Below, one piece after another: positions 8,193 through 17,263 of a stretch of DNA of 64,000 bases; position 1 is the stretch's first letter; each line of letters starts with the position of its first letter. A program made the position numbers and the translations under genes. The notes beneath the pieces were generated by a model that saw only the letters and a list, made by a program, of their open reading frames with translations, ran no database searches and was not told the DNA's origin. This DNA comes from Temperatibacter sp965603205 (GTDB lineage: Bacteria > Pseudomonadota > Alphaproteobacteria > Sphingomonadales > Kordiimonadaceae): NCBI GenBank assembly GCA_965603205.1, contig CBFDCC010000006.1, forward strand, positions 62,001 to 126,000, given 5' to 3'.

Positions 8193-11100
8193 CTATTCAG
8201 CAGCTTTTGGCGGAGTATACTCATCGGCCCGAGGTTGTACAGGCCATGATTTAAACAGTTCGCGTTTTTGTGCTTTTGCTTTTATTAGATATTCGATTTT
8301 AACGGGGCCAAAACCACGCACTCCATCAGCTAATTTTGCTAGCTTTAAAGCGTGATCATGATTGTCTTTTGTCATGCCCTCTAGCATGGCATCAAGTGTT
8401 GCTTCGTAATCGTGGATCAGTTTGCGTTCAATTTGGCGCTCTGCGTGATAGCCAAAGATATCAAAGATGGTACCACGCAAGAATTTCATTTTTGACATAA
8501 TTGTTAACAGCGGAAATACCCATGCACCAAATTCACGCTTCTTTGGGCGGCCTGTCGCGCGGTCTTCACCAGGAAGAATAGGCGGCGCCATATTAATCGA
8601 AATCTTTAAATCACCCTCAAATTGGGCCTTTAATTTCTCGCGAAACTCCTTAGTGGAATATAGGCGTGCAACCTCATACTCGTCCTTATAGGCTAGGACG
8701 TTTGAGTAATAATGTGCAACAGCATGTGTTATCTCTAACGTATCGAAACCCAGCTTGCTCTCAGTAGCTCTCACACGTTCAATCCGCTTCTTATATTTAT
8801 CAGCTAGAGCTGTATTTTGATACTGAGTGAGGAGGTTAGAGCGGTGAGCTATAATATCATCTAAATCTGTTGGTATCTCTGGTTTATCAAGGATTGTACC
8901 CTTAAGAACGCTTTCTAACGCGTCAATATTATGCGCAGCTAAGCGGCCCCAATATAGTGTGCGAAGGTTTGTCTCGATAGCCACACCATTAAGTTCTATG
9001 GCTGCAATGATGCTCTCTAATTTCAACGGAATTAGACCTTTTTGCCATGTGTAACCAAGCAGGAATGTATTTGTGGCGATTGCGTCGCCCATAAGCGCAG
9101 AAGCAAGCTCTTGCGCTGGAATACGGTAACGCATATCTTCGCGTGTGACGGCGTCTAATTGTTTTTGAACTGCAGCTTGACGGAAATTTATGTCACGATT
9201 ACGTACAAAGTCTGCAATAGGCGATAGATGCGAGTTAATCACAGCAGCTGTACGGTCATGACGTAGTAAGTTTGTGGCATCTAACGAGGCTGCAACGATA
9301 CTATCACAGGCCATTAGCACATGGGCACGACCAGTCACGATGCGCGGGGAACGTACTTTATCGCGATTTTTACCTAGGCGAAGGTGGCTCAATACAGATC
9401 CGCCTTTTTGCGCCATACCAGTATTGTCTAGGGTGGAGCAGGCAATGCCTTCAATGTGGGCAGCCATACCAAGCACAGCGCCAACAGTTAAGACACCTGT
9501 TCCACCAATGCCGGTGATCAGTATATTATAATCGCCAAACTTTGGATCAAACTCAGCTAGTTTTGGTTCAGGAATTTTGGGCAAATTAAAGGGTGTTAGG
9601 TCACCTGTACCTGCCTTTGATTTACGCGGTTTGCCGCCTCTTACGGTTACAAAAGAAGGACAGAAACCCTTTAAGCAACTGAAATCCTTATTGCAACTGG
9701 ATTGATTGATAGTACGCTTGCGACCCAGGTCAGTTTCTAATGGCTCTATAGATACACAGTTTGATTGAACTGAACAATCACCACAGCCTTCGCAGACAGC
9801 ATCATTGATAAAGACACGCTTGTCAGGATCAACGGCTTTACCGCGCTTGCGGCGACGGCGCTTTTCAGCGGCGCATGTCTGGTCGTAAATGATGGATGTG
9901 ACGCCCTCGACTTCACGCAGTTCCTTTTGAATATTCATCAGATATGAGCGATCAAGTACACGCACACCCTCAGGCATGATAACAGAGCCATATTCCTCTA
10001 GGCGTTCTGTCAGCACAACAATCTGGTTCACGCCCTCAGCCTTTAATTGCGCAGCCATTTGCGGCACAGTAAAGGCACCTTCGGCTGTTTGGCCGCCTGT
10101 CATGGCGACAGCGTCATTATAAAGGATTTTGTACGTGATGTTCACATTTGCTGCGACAGACTGTCTTATGGCTAGTGATCCAGAGTGGGCATACGTACCA
10201 TCGCCTAGATTAGCAAAGACATGCTTTTCAGTGGTGAAGGGGGCTTGGCCAACCCAGTTAACACCTTCAGCGCCCATGTGGGTGAATGTCTCGTTATCCC
10301 GTTCCATATTAATAGCCATGATGTGGCAACCAATACCAGCAAGAGCGCGTGACCCTTCTGGCACCTTTGTAGAGCTATTGTGAGGGCATCCCGAACAGAA
10401 ATAGGGTACACGGCTCACTTCGGGCGTATAGGCCTCGTATGAGCGCTTACGGCTTGTGAAATAGTCCAGTCGTGCGCGAATGTCGTCAGTTTTATACATC
10501 TGTGACATGCGCCCTGCAATCACGTGGGCGATTGTGCCGACTTCTAATTCATTTTCAGGCGGTAGTAACCACTCACCCTTTTCATCATGCTTGCCAACAA
10601 CAGTAGGGCGGACACTATCTTTCCAGTTATATAGCTGCCAGCGTACCTGATGCTCGATCACCTCACGCTTTTCTTCAACAACAAGGACTTCATCTAATCC
10701 TTCACAGAATGCGCGAATACCTTGAGGCTCTAGTGGCCAAGGCATACCAACTTTATAAAGGCGCAAGCCAATTTCTTTGGCGACTTCTTCTGTAATACCC
10801 AATTCGTATAAGGCTTGTCGTGTGTCGGAGTATGATTTACCTGTTGTGATAATACCAAATTTTGGCTTTGGACTATCCCATACGAGGCGATCAATATTGT
10901 TAGCACGGGCAAAGGCCTGGGCTGCGAAACCTTTGTAACGCTGCAAACGTACATCTTTTTCACGCCATACATCAGGCCAGCGAATACCAAGGCCGCCTTC
11001 TGGCATTTCAAAATCTGTTGGCATGATGATCGAGCGTTGTTCATTACTAAGATCAACAGATCCAGATGTTTCCACAGTCTCAGACGTACATTTAAATCCG

Positions 11101-11690
11101 ACCCAAGCGCCTGAAAAACGGCTCATGGCAAGACCAAGCAAGCCGTATTCAACATATTCATGCACTGAGGCAGGATATAATTCAGGCATCATCGCCGCCA
11201 TGAAGTTATGTTCAGATTGATTGGGTAGGGTGGATGATTTAGCGCCATGGTCGTCGGCCGCTATAGCTAATACACCACCATGTTTTGCTGTGCCATCAGC
11301 GTTTGCGTGCTTCAGCGCGTCCATACTGCGGTCGACACCAGGGCCCTTTGAGTACCAAAGGCCAAAAACACCGTCATATTTGTTGTTTTCTGGGTGAATG
11401 TCTAATTGCTGCGTGCCCCATACTGCTGTTGCGCCAAGGTCCTCATTGAGGCCCGGCTCAAATGTAATATGGTTTTCATCAAGGTATTTTTTATTACGCA
11501 TTAATTCCATATCGTAGGTGCCAAGAGGTGAACCACGATATCCAGATATAAAACCTGCTGTATTTAACCCCGCGGCTTCATCGCGCCACCGTTGGACCAT
11601 TGGTAGACGTACAAGTGCATGGACACCCGTCATAAAGGCACGGCCCTCACGCAGTTCGTATTTGTCTTGCAGACTAATTTTATGGCTCAC
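8193..11690 (-). CDS. Fused indolepyruvate:ferredoxin oxidoreductase
   Basis: A 1165-residue protein that joins the thiamine-diphosphate alpha part and the gamma part of 2-oxoacid:ferredoxin oxidoreductases in one chain. It should oxidatively decarboxylate aryl pyruvates, and perhaps branched 2-oxo acids, to acyl-CoA with ferredoxin as acceptor. Order: TPP/pyrimidine-binding regions (about 1-600), a cysteine-rich iron-sulfur segment (CEGCGDC near 633 and further cysteines to about 680), then the gamma domain starting near ILITGIGGTGV. The start is GTG 11690 with GGAAG 7 nt upstream. The next gene is leucine dehydrogenase. No ferredoxin gene is visible nearby. Confidence 0.93.
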   Translation of the reverse strand: MSHKISLQDKYELREGRAFMTGVHALVRLPMVQRWRDEAAGLNTAGFISGYRGSPLGTYDMELMRNKKYLDENHITFEPGLNEDLGATAVWGTQQLDIHPENNKYDGVFGLWYSKGPGVDRSMDALKHANADGTAKHGGVLAIAADDHGAKSSTLPNQSEHNFMAAMMPELYPASVHEYVEYGLLGLAMSRFSGAWVGFKCTSETVETSGSVDLSNEQRSIIMPTDFEMPEGGLGIRWPDVWREKDVRLQRYKGFAAQAFARANNIDRLVWDSPKPKFGIITTGKSYSDTRQALYELGITEEVAKEIGLRLYKVGMPWPLEPQGIRAFCEGLDEVLVVEEKREVIEHQVRWQLYNWKDSVRPTVVGKHDEKGEWLLPPENELEVGTIAHVIAGRMSQMYKTDDIRARLDYFTSRKRSYEAYTPEVSRVPYFCSGCPHNSSTKVPEGSRALAGIGCHIMAINMERDNETFTHMGAEGVNWVGQAPFTTEKHVFANLGDGTYAHSGSLAIRQSVAANVNITYKILYNDAVAMTGGQTAEGAFTVPQMAAQLKAEGVNQIVVLTERLEEYGSVIMPEGVRVLDRSYLMNIQKELREVEGVTSIIYDQTCAAEKRRRRKRGKAVDPDKRVFINDAVCEGCGDCSVQSNCVSIEPLETDLGRKRTINQSSCNKDFSCLKGFCPSFVTVRGGKPRKSKAGTGDLTPFNLPKIPEPKLAEFDPKFGDYNILITGIGGTGVLTVGAVLGMAAHIEGIACSTLDNTGMAQKGGSVLSHLRLGKNRDKVRSPRIVTGRAHVLMACDSIVAASLDATNLLRHDRTAAVINSHLSPIADFVRNRDINFRQAAVQKQLDAVTREDMRYRIPAQELASALMGDAIATNTFLLGYTWQKGLIPLKLESIIAAIELNGVAIETNLRTLYWGRLAAHNIDALESVLKGTILDKPEIPTDLDDIIAHRSNLLTQYQNTALADKYKKRIERVRATESKLGFDTLEITHAVAHYYSNVLAYKDEYEVARLYSTKEFREKLKAQFEGDLKISINMAPPILPGEDRATGRPKKREFGAWVFPLLTIMSKMKFLRGTIFDIFGYHAERQIERKLIHDYEATLDAMLEGMTKDNHDHALKLAKLADGVRGFGPVKIEYLIKAKAQKRELFKSWPVQPRADEYTPPKAAE

Positions 11691-12045
11691 AACGGTCTTC
11701 CACTTCCCAATTGGTTACTTATGTAATAATTGTAGTTTCTCATATTATTCACGTAATGAGCTTACTAAGTTTGCGGAAAAGATCATCTAAAGAATGGATT
11801 TTAAACTATTTTGCGCAATATTGTTGCGTGAGGCTTGTAAATTTACAAATTAGGTCAGCAGTGTTTGGAATGAAAAGCCGACTCGTTCAAAAAAGGTGGC
11901 TAATATAAAATAGGGCAGTTCTCTGTAGAGGATATACATATTCTACCTCGGGTATATTTGTGGAGAGGTATAGATGGATTCATGATAGAAGTGTAACGCA
12001 TTGTTTTCTTTATGAAAGCTACAGTGCTTGGGTTATTTTATATAC
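11691..12045. other. Intergenic region with two palindromes, no gene seen
   Basis: This 355-bp gap lies upstream of the oxidoreductase and downstream of the porin gene. It holds CGCAA-TATTG-TTGCG (11814-11828) and a perfect 14-bp palindrome TTGTAAATTTACAA (11835-11848), both far enough upstream of the GTG at 11690 to be operators. I see no RNA gene and no ORF with a convincing ribosome-binding site. Confidence 0.55.
11814..11848. promoter_or_regulatory. Adjacent palindromes upstream of the oxidoreductase/leucine dehydrogenase unit
   Basis: CGCAATATTGTTGCG and TTGTAAATTTACAA are separated by 6 bp, about 125-160 bp upstream of the oxidoreductase start. Such doublets usually mark regulator binding. 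The regulator is not identifiable. Confidence 0.4.
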
Positions 12046-13179
12046 TCATATGCCAAAGGCTATTTCAAATCGCATGCCGATAACAAATGCATCATCTACA
12101 TCAGGTGTGGTACCAGGATTTTTGATATATTGAATATCAGGCTGAATGGCGAATGTATCATTCAGTTGAATGCGGTAGCTCAGCTCAAAGTTTGTTTCAG
12201 TACGACCCATGATATTACCACCGCGTGCTTCAGCAGCCATGAAAGGGTTGCCGTTACGGCTGCGCGCTATTGCAAAGCCAATTTGATCATCGTCGCGACC
12301 AAATGGGGCAGAGCGTACAATACCCATGCCTAAGTAGCTGCTGTAGGGGTTAACGGCCGTGGTGGCCTTGCCGTAGCGGACCCATGTATCAGTATTCTTT
12401 GCGATTGGGCCGTGGGCGAAGGCATATATACCTTGGCTTTTAGCGTCAAAATCTAGGTCGGATGTGCGTGCAAAGCGGTCATGGCTATCAGTGTAATGCC
12501 AAATACCTAATCCCATGCGCCAACCTCTATCAGTTTCTTTGTTTAGCTCAGAGGCAATAAGTGCACCTTCGTTAAACTTAATAGCGTGATGCTGCGGACG
12601 ATCAGGGTCGTTAGGGGCGCCATCAAATACACCTGTACGGAAACTCCAACCATCACCTAGATCATAGAGCACGCGAGCAGCCATAGAGGTGCTAGGGAAG
12701 ATGGAGGGGCCATTAAGGCCTGATTGTGAGTAATCAGTTCCAATGCCATGAGCAGGATTAAGAAATAATCCAGCAGGATCAATAGTATCAAACTCACTAT
12801 TAAGGTCGATTAAGCCTACTTTTATTGAGGCTTTATCATCCATGAAGATCTGCTCATACCATGCCTCTTCTAGGCGGAAGAGGCGAGTGTTTTCAATATT
12901 CGATGTACCATTGTGTGAGCCAATAACATCACCATCAAATTCAGTATTATTATTATATATTCCGTAAAAGAAGAATGTACCGCCTTCATGGTTCCATTTT
13001 GATGTGTTAATGATTAGTTGCAGGTCTAAATTATCCACATAGCGCGTGGTACCGCTATCTAAACCACCACTGGCTAGGTTCCAAATTTCACTAACGTAGG
13101 CACCTTCAAAGGTCACATCATCATCTGCAATGATAGAGCTTGATAGGAGACAGGCTATTAAGTAGATCAATTTCTTCAT
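12046..13179 (-). CDS. OprB-like carbohydrate porin family outer-membrane protein
   Basis: A 377-residue predicted outer-membrane beta-barrel. It has a short signal peptide (MKKLIYLIACLLSSSIIA, cleavage before DDD) and a beta-rich body with the EAWYEQ and DLNSEFD segments typical of OprB-family porins, and ends in alternating hydrophobic residues with a terminal aromatic region (RFEIAFGI). OprB proteins pass sugars and other small solutes across the outer membrane. No sugar-catabolic genes lie nearby, so the solute is unknown. It appears monocistronic. Confidence 0.82.
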   Translation of the reverse strand: MKKLIYLIACLLSSSIIADDDVTFEGAYVSEIWNLASGGLDSGTTRYVDNLDLQLIINTSKWNHEGGTFFFYGIYNNNTEFDGDVIGSHNGTSNIENTRLFRLEEAWYEQIFMDDKASIKVGLIDLNSEFDTIDPAGLFLNPAHGIGTDYSQSGLNGPSIFPSTSMAARVLYDLGDGWSFRTGVFDGAPNDPDRPQHHAIKFNEGALIASELNKETDRGWRMGLGIWHYTDSHDRFARTSDLDFDAKSQGIYAFAHGPIAKNTDTWVRYGKATTAVNPYSSYLGMGIVRSAPFGRDDDQIGFAIARSRNGNPFMAAEARGGNIMGRTETNFELSYRIQLNDTFAIQPDIQYIKNPGTTPDVDDAFVIGMRFEIAFGI

Positions 13180-13301
13180 AAATTATTTCAGGGGCTATTC
13201 ATAATACCTTTATTAGAAATTATAATACTAGACAATTTCTGTAATGTATACCAAAGAAAAGCCCCTATAACGGGAGACCTTTAATATATTGCTTTATGCA
13301 A

Positions 13302-14468
13302 TTACTTGGTCTCGTTAAATAACTCGCGACCAATGAGCATACGTCTGATCTCTGAAGTGCCAGCGCCAATTTCATAAAGCTTTGCATCACGCCACAGACG
13401 GCCTGTAGGGCTTTCATTAATGTATCCCATACCACCAAGCGCTTGAATAGCTTCTCCTGCCATCCATGTCGCTTTCTCTGAGGAAAATAATATACAGCTA
13501 GCAGCGTCCTTGCGGGTGGTTTCACCGCGATCACAGGCCTCTGCTACTGCATATACATAAGCACGCGCGGCACCCCAGATGCTATACATATCAGCTAGTT
13601 TGCCTTGCATTAGCTGGAATTCACCAATGCTTTGACCAAATTGTTTGCGGTCATGAACATAGGGTACAACCACATCTAGACAGGCGCGCATAATGCCAAG
13701 AGGGCCGCCTGATAAAACAACACGTTCATAATCTAGGCCAGACATCAGCACGTTGACGCCGCGTCCCACTTCATTCATCACATTCTCTTCAGGCACAAAA
13801 CAGTCTTGGAACACAAGCTCGCCGGTATTTGAGCCGCGCATGCCAAGCTTATCAAGCTTTTGCGCGGTAGAGAAGCCTTCCATCGTTTTCTCAATGAGGA
13901 ACGCTGTCATGCCGCGAGCGCCTGCGTCCATATCAGTTTTAGCATATACGACAAGCACATCAGCGTCAGGACCATTAGTGATCCACATTTTATTACCGTT
14001 GAGTTTATAGCCGCCGTCAACCTTATCAGCGCGTAATTTCATCGAGACCACATCAGAACCAGCCCCAGGCTCTGACATAGCTAACGCCCCAATATATTCT
14101 CCGCTACATAACTTGGGCAGATATTTAGCTTTTTGGGCGTCATTGCCATTTTTAGCAATTTGATTAATACATAGATTAGAAAAGGCTCCGTATGACAGGC
14201 CTATACTTGCTGATGCACGGGAAATTTCTTCCATTACGATGGTGTGAGCTAAATATCCCATATTGCTACCACCAAACTCCTCTGGTGCAGTTATACCCAG
14301 CAAGCCCATCTCACCAAGCTTTGGCCAAAGGTCATTTGGAAACTCATTATCAACATCAGTTTTTTCTGCGATTGGAGCAATATGCTCTGCGGCAAATTTT
14401 TGAACCATGTTACGTAACATGTCGATCTCTTCGCCGTGATTAAACTTTAGATGGGGGAACTCAAGCAT
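13302..14468 (-). CDS. liuA: Isovaleryl-CoA dehydrogenase
   Basis: FAD-dependent acyl-CoA dehydrogenase, 388 residues, last gene of the liu cluster; oxidises isovaleryl-CoA to 3-methylcrotonyl-CoA in leucine breakdown. Family motifs include MSEPGAGSDV, KMWITNGPDADV, and a C-terminal YEIGAGTSEIRRMLIGR, where the glutamate of the YEIGAGTSEI region is in the expected place for this class. I start it at ATG 14468, one base after the liuD stop, with GGAGA 6 nt upstream; the longer frame to 14501 would overlap liuD. Function is supported strongly by the carboxylase and hydratase genes beside it. Confidence 0.95.
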   Translation of the reverse strand: MLEFPHLKFNHGEEIDMLRNMVQKFAAEHIAPIAEKTDVDNEFPNDLWPKLGEMGLLGITAPEEFGGSNMGYLAHTIVMEEISRASASIGLSYGAFSNLCINQIAKNGNDAQKAKYLPKLCSGEYIGALAMSEPGAGSDVVSMKLRADKVDGGYKLNGNKMWITNGPDADVLVVYAKTDMDAGARGMTAFLIEKTMEGFSTAQKLDKLGMRGSNTGELVFQDCFVPEENVMNEVGRGVNVLMSGLDYERVVLSGGPLGIMRACLDVVVPYVHDRKQFGQSIGEFQLMQGKLADMYSIWGAARAYVYAVAEACDRGETTRKDAASCILFSSEKATWMAGEAIQALGGMGYINESPTGRLWRDAKLYEIGAGTSEIRRMLIGRELFNETK

Positions 14469-14469
14469 A

Positions 14470-16470
14470 CTAATCTCCAGAATTTTCATTTGTGATTTCA
14501 AGTAGTAGGGCGCCCTGTGTTACTTGCGCGCCAGCTGTTGCAGATAAATTTGAAACGGTACCGTCTATGGTGGCCGTGATGCGCTGTTCCATTTTCATGG
14601 CCTCTAGCACAAGTAGGGTATCACCAGTTTTCACATCGTCACCGTCAGCGACAAGAACGTCTAGTATTTTGCCGGGCATGGGCGATAAAATTGCGCCAGA
14701 ACCAGTAGCATCACCTTCATGCTCATAGTCAGGTTTATAAAGCGGTATTGTGATTGTTTTTATAGTGCTGGACAAAGTGACAATGTCACCGTGCTTGCTG
14801 CTACGGTGGGCCTTCCTGTGGCCATCTATGGTCACATGCATAAGATTGCCACTGTGATGTAGGGTTATAGTCTTACCTTCACAGCTATAGCTATTGCCGT
14901 CACGGGTGATCTCTACTGCTACAGCCCCTGAGTCAGTTTTAGTGTCCATACCCTCAAATTCAAAGTGATATGTATGGGGTAAATTACTGGCAAAGGCATC
15001 ATTAACCGCCCAAGGGTCTGCTGCTGTGGTTGTTAACTCTATTAGGCTAAGAGAAGCGACAAGATAGTCATTGTCATCAATTTCATTAGCACTACATAGC
15101 TCTCTAGCGTAATCAGCCAGCAAGTTTGTATATACATCGCCCGACATGAATTTCTCATGCGCGAGGGTTTTAATGAGGAAGTCACGGTTTGTGACGAGGC
15201 CTGCTATATGGCTGTTTTCTAATGATTTAATCAGCGTTAGGATGGCTGCGTCACGGTCAGTACCATAAGCAACAATCTTAGCAATCATTGGATCATAATA
15301 GATCGAAATTTCATCACCACTGATGACGCCGCTCTCAACACGGATATTGTCGTTATCTTCAATATCAAACTGTGACAGCGTACCAACGGCTGGTAAAAAA
15401 TCATTTGCAGGATCTTCTGCGTATAGCCGAACTTCTACCGAGTGGCCTTTTGATCCATCGATAATTTCCTGTTGGCTCAGGGGTAGCTTAGCACCTTCAG
15501 CGACACGAATTTGCCATTCAACTAGGTCCTGGCCTGTGATCATCTCAGTCACGGGATGCTCAACTTGCAATCTAGTATTCATCTCCATGAAGTAAAATGG
15601 TGCGTTATCTATGCCATTTGCCACATCGACGATAAATTCGATTGTACCAGCGCCTTCATAATTAATGGCATCGGCTGCCTTGATGGCTGCATCTCCCATA
15701 GCTTTGCGCAGTTCATCAGAAATACCAGGGGCAGGGGCTTCCTCTATGACCTTTTGGTGGCGACGCTGGATAGAACAATCTCGCTCCAACAGATGCACCA
15801 CGTTGCCATGACTATCACCAAAGACCTGTAATTCAATATGACGAGGCTTCTCAATAAGCTTTTCAATCAGTAGCTTGCCATTGCCGAATGATTTTTCACC
15901 TTCGCTGCGAGCGCCTTTAATAGCTTCTGCAAGTTCAGATTCTGTGTGGACAGAGCGCATGCCTTTGCCACCACCGCCAGCTACAGCCTTTATCAGAAGC
16001 GGGAAACCAACGCGCAGAGCTTCAGCGTAGAGCGTTTCATCATCCTGTGCATCGCCGTGATAACCGGGCACACAAGGCACGCCAGCTTTTTCCATTAAAT
16101 CTTTAGCAGCGCCTTTTAACGCCATAGCAATCATAGATTTAGAACTGGGGCCTATAAATTTTATATCCGCGACTTCGCAGGCCTGAGCAAAATCTGGGTT
16201 TTCTGAGAGAAAACCATAGCCCGGGTGAATTGCATCGGCGCCAGCTTGTTTGGCCGCTGCAATGACTTTATCGGCAATCAGATAGCTTTCAGCAGCCGCA
16301 GATGGCCCAATATGAATAGCTTGATCTGCCATTTTTACATGCTGTGCATTGCGGTCAGCATCTGAATAGATGGCAACCGTTGATATACCAAGCTTGTGGG
16401 CAGTACGCATGATACGGCAGGCAATTTCACCACGGTTGGCGATCAAAAGGCATTTGATTGTCTTATTCAT
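14470..16470 (-). CDS. liuD: 3-methylcrotonyl-CoA carboxylase, biotin-containing alpha subunit
   Basis: A 666-residue protein: biotin carboxylase N-terminal part (LLIANRGEIACRIMRTA at the start; ATP-grasp GGGGKGMRSV near residue 165; MEMNTRLQVEHPVTE near 290), a linker, and a biotinyl domain with the biotinylated lysine in LVLEAMKMEQ near residue 632. With LiuB it carboxylates 3-methylcrotonyl-CoA. The start at ATG 16470 is chosen because it overlaps the liuC stop as ATGA, implying translational coupling; an extension to 16485 is possible but adds nothing family-like. Confidence 0.96.
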   Translation of the reverse strand: MNKTIKCLLIANRGEIACRIMRTAHKLGISTVAIYSDADRNAQHVKMADQAIHIGPSAAAESYLIADKVIAAAKQAGADAIHPGYGFLSENPDFAQACEVADIKFIGPSSKSMIAMALKGAAKDLMEKAGVPCVPGYHGDAQDDETLYAEALRVGFPLLIKAVAGGGGKGMRSVHTESELAEAIKGARSEGEKSFGNGKLLIEKLIEKPRHIELQVFGDSHGNVVHLLERDCSIQRRHQKVIEEAPAPGISDELRKAMGDAAIKAADAINYEGAGTIEFIVDVANGIDNAPFYFMEMNTRLQVEHPVTEMITGQDLVEWQIRVAEGAKLPLSQQEIIDGSKGHSVEVRLYAEDPANDFLPAVGTLSQFDIEDNDNIRVESGVISGDEISIYYDPMIAKIVAYGTDRDAAILTLIKSLENSHIAGLVTNRDFLIKTLAHEKFMSGDVYTNLLADYARELCSANEIDDNDYLVASLSLIELTTTAADPWAVNDAFASNLPHTYHFEFEGMDTKTDSGAVAVEITRDGNSYSCEGKTITLHHSGNLMHVTIDGHRKAHRSSKHGDIVTLSSTIKTITIPLYKPDYEHEGDATGSGAILSPMPGKILDVLVADGDDVKTGDTLLVLEAMKMEQRITATIDGTVSNLSATAGAQVTQGALLLEITNENSGD

Positions 16471-17252
16471 GACTTGATACTCCAATTTGGACTGCGACGC
16501 TCAAGGAACGCGGCTAGGCCTTCTTTGCCTTCATCTGTTGCACGGCGCTTTGCGATACGTTCGGCCGTATCTGCGCGAAGCTCGTCTGTTATTTCTTTGC
16601 CCTTAATAGCATTAATCAGTGCCTTGGCCTCGCTAACTGCTCCGGGGGCATTTTGTAGAATAACATCAGCTAGCGCAGATGCTTTTTCCATCGGGTCGTC
16701 ACAAATCTCGTGAACAAGTCCAATTTGCAAGGCTATTTCAGCGTCAAATCTCTCTGCTGTCAGAAAATAACGTCTGGCATTGCGTTCACCAATGGCTGCG
16801 ACAACAAAAGGGCTAATGGTGGCTGGCGTTAGGCCTAATTTGACTTCGCTCAGGGAGAATTTAGCAGTTGGGACTGCTAAAGCGATATCAAGACAGGCTA
16901 TAACACCCACGCCGCCACCAAAAGCAGCGCCGTGGATGGCGCCAATTAAGGGTTTTGGACAATCATTGATGGTTGCGAATAAATTAGAGAGGCGCATGGC
17001 ATCAGCGACATTCTCTTCATATGTATAACTAGCAGCGGCTTTCATCCAATTTAGATCGCCACCGGCGCAAAAGCTTTTGCCAGCGCCGTGTAAAATGATA
17101 ATGCGTACATCATCACTAGACCCTAAATCCAAAAATTCTCTGGTCATTTCTGCGATAAGAGCATCATTAAAAGCATTATGAACGTCAGGACGGTTAAGTG
17201 TAACGGTTGCTACGCCTAGCGCTGAGATGTTGGTTTGTAATATATCTGACAT
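16467..17252 (-). CDS. liuC: Enoyl-CoA hydratase family protein, probable methylglutaconyl-CoA hydratase
   Basis: A 261-residue crotonase-fold protein. The oxyanion-hole segments are visible: GAGKSFCAGGDLNWMK near residue 55 and GAAFGGGVGVIACLD near residue 110. In this operon it should hydrate 3-methylglutaconyl-CoA to HMG-CoA. It lies 11 bp after liuB and overlaps liuD by 4 bp. The HMG-CoA lyase gene (liuE) that often follows is not present in this cluster. Confidence 0.94.
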   Translation of the reverse strand: MSDILQTNISALGVATVTLNRPDVHNAFNDALIAEMTREFLDLGSSDDVRIIILHGAGKSFCAGGDLNWMKAAASYTYEENVADAMRLSNLFATINDCPKPLIGAIHGAAFGGGVGVIACLDIALAVPTAKFSLSEVKLGLTPATISPFVVAAIGERNARRYFLTAERFDAEIALQIGLVHEICDDPMEKASALADVILQNAPGAVSEAKALINAIKGKEITDELRADTAERIAKRRATDEGKEGLAAFLERRSPNWSIKS

Positions 17253-17263
17253 TTGAACTGCGC

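Noticed and set aside
11711..11908. 65-codon plus-strand frame upstream of the oxidoreductase
   Set aside because: No ribosome-binding site, no family resemblance, and it contains the two palindromes; more likely a regulatory region.
13259..13284. Terminator after liuA
   Set aside because: Only about four GC pairs can form before mismatches, so I did not call it.
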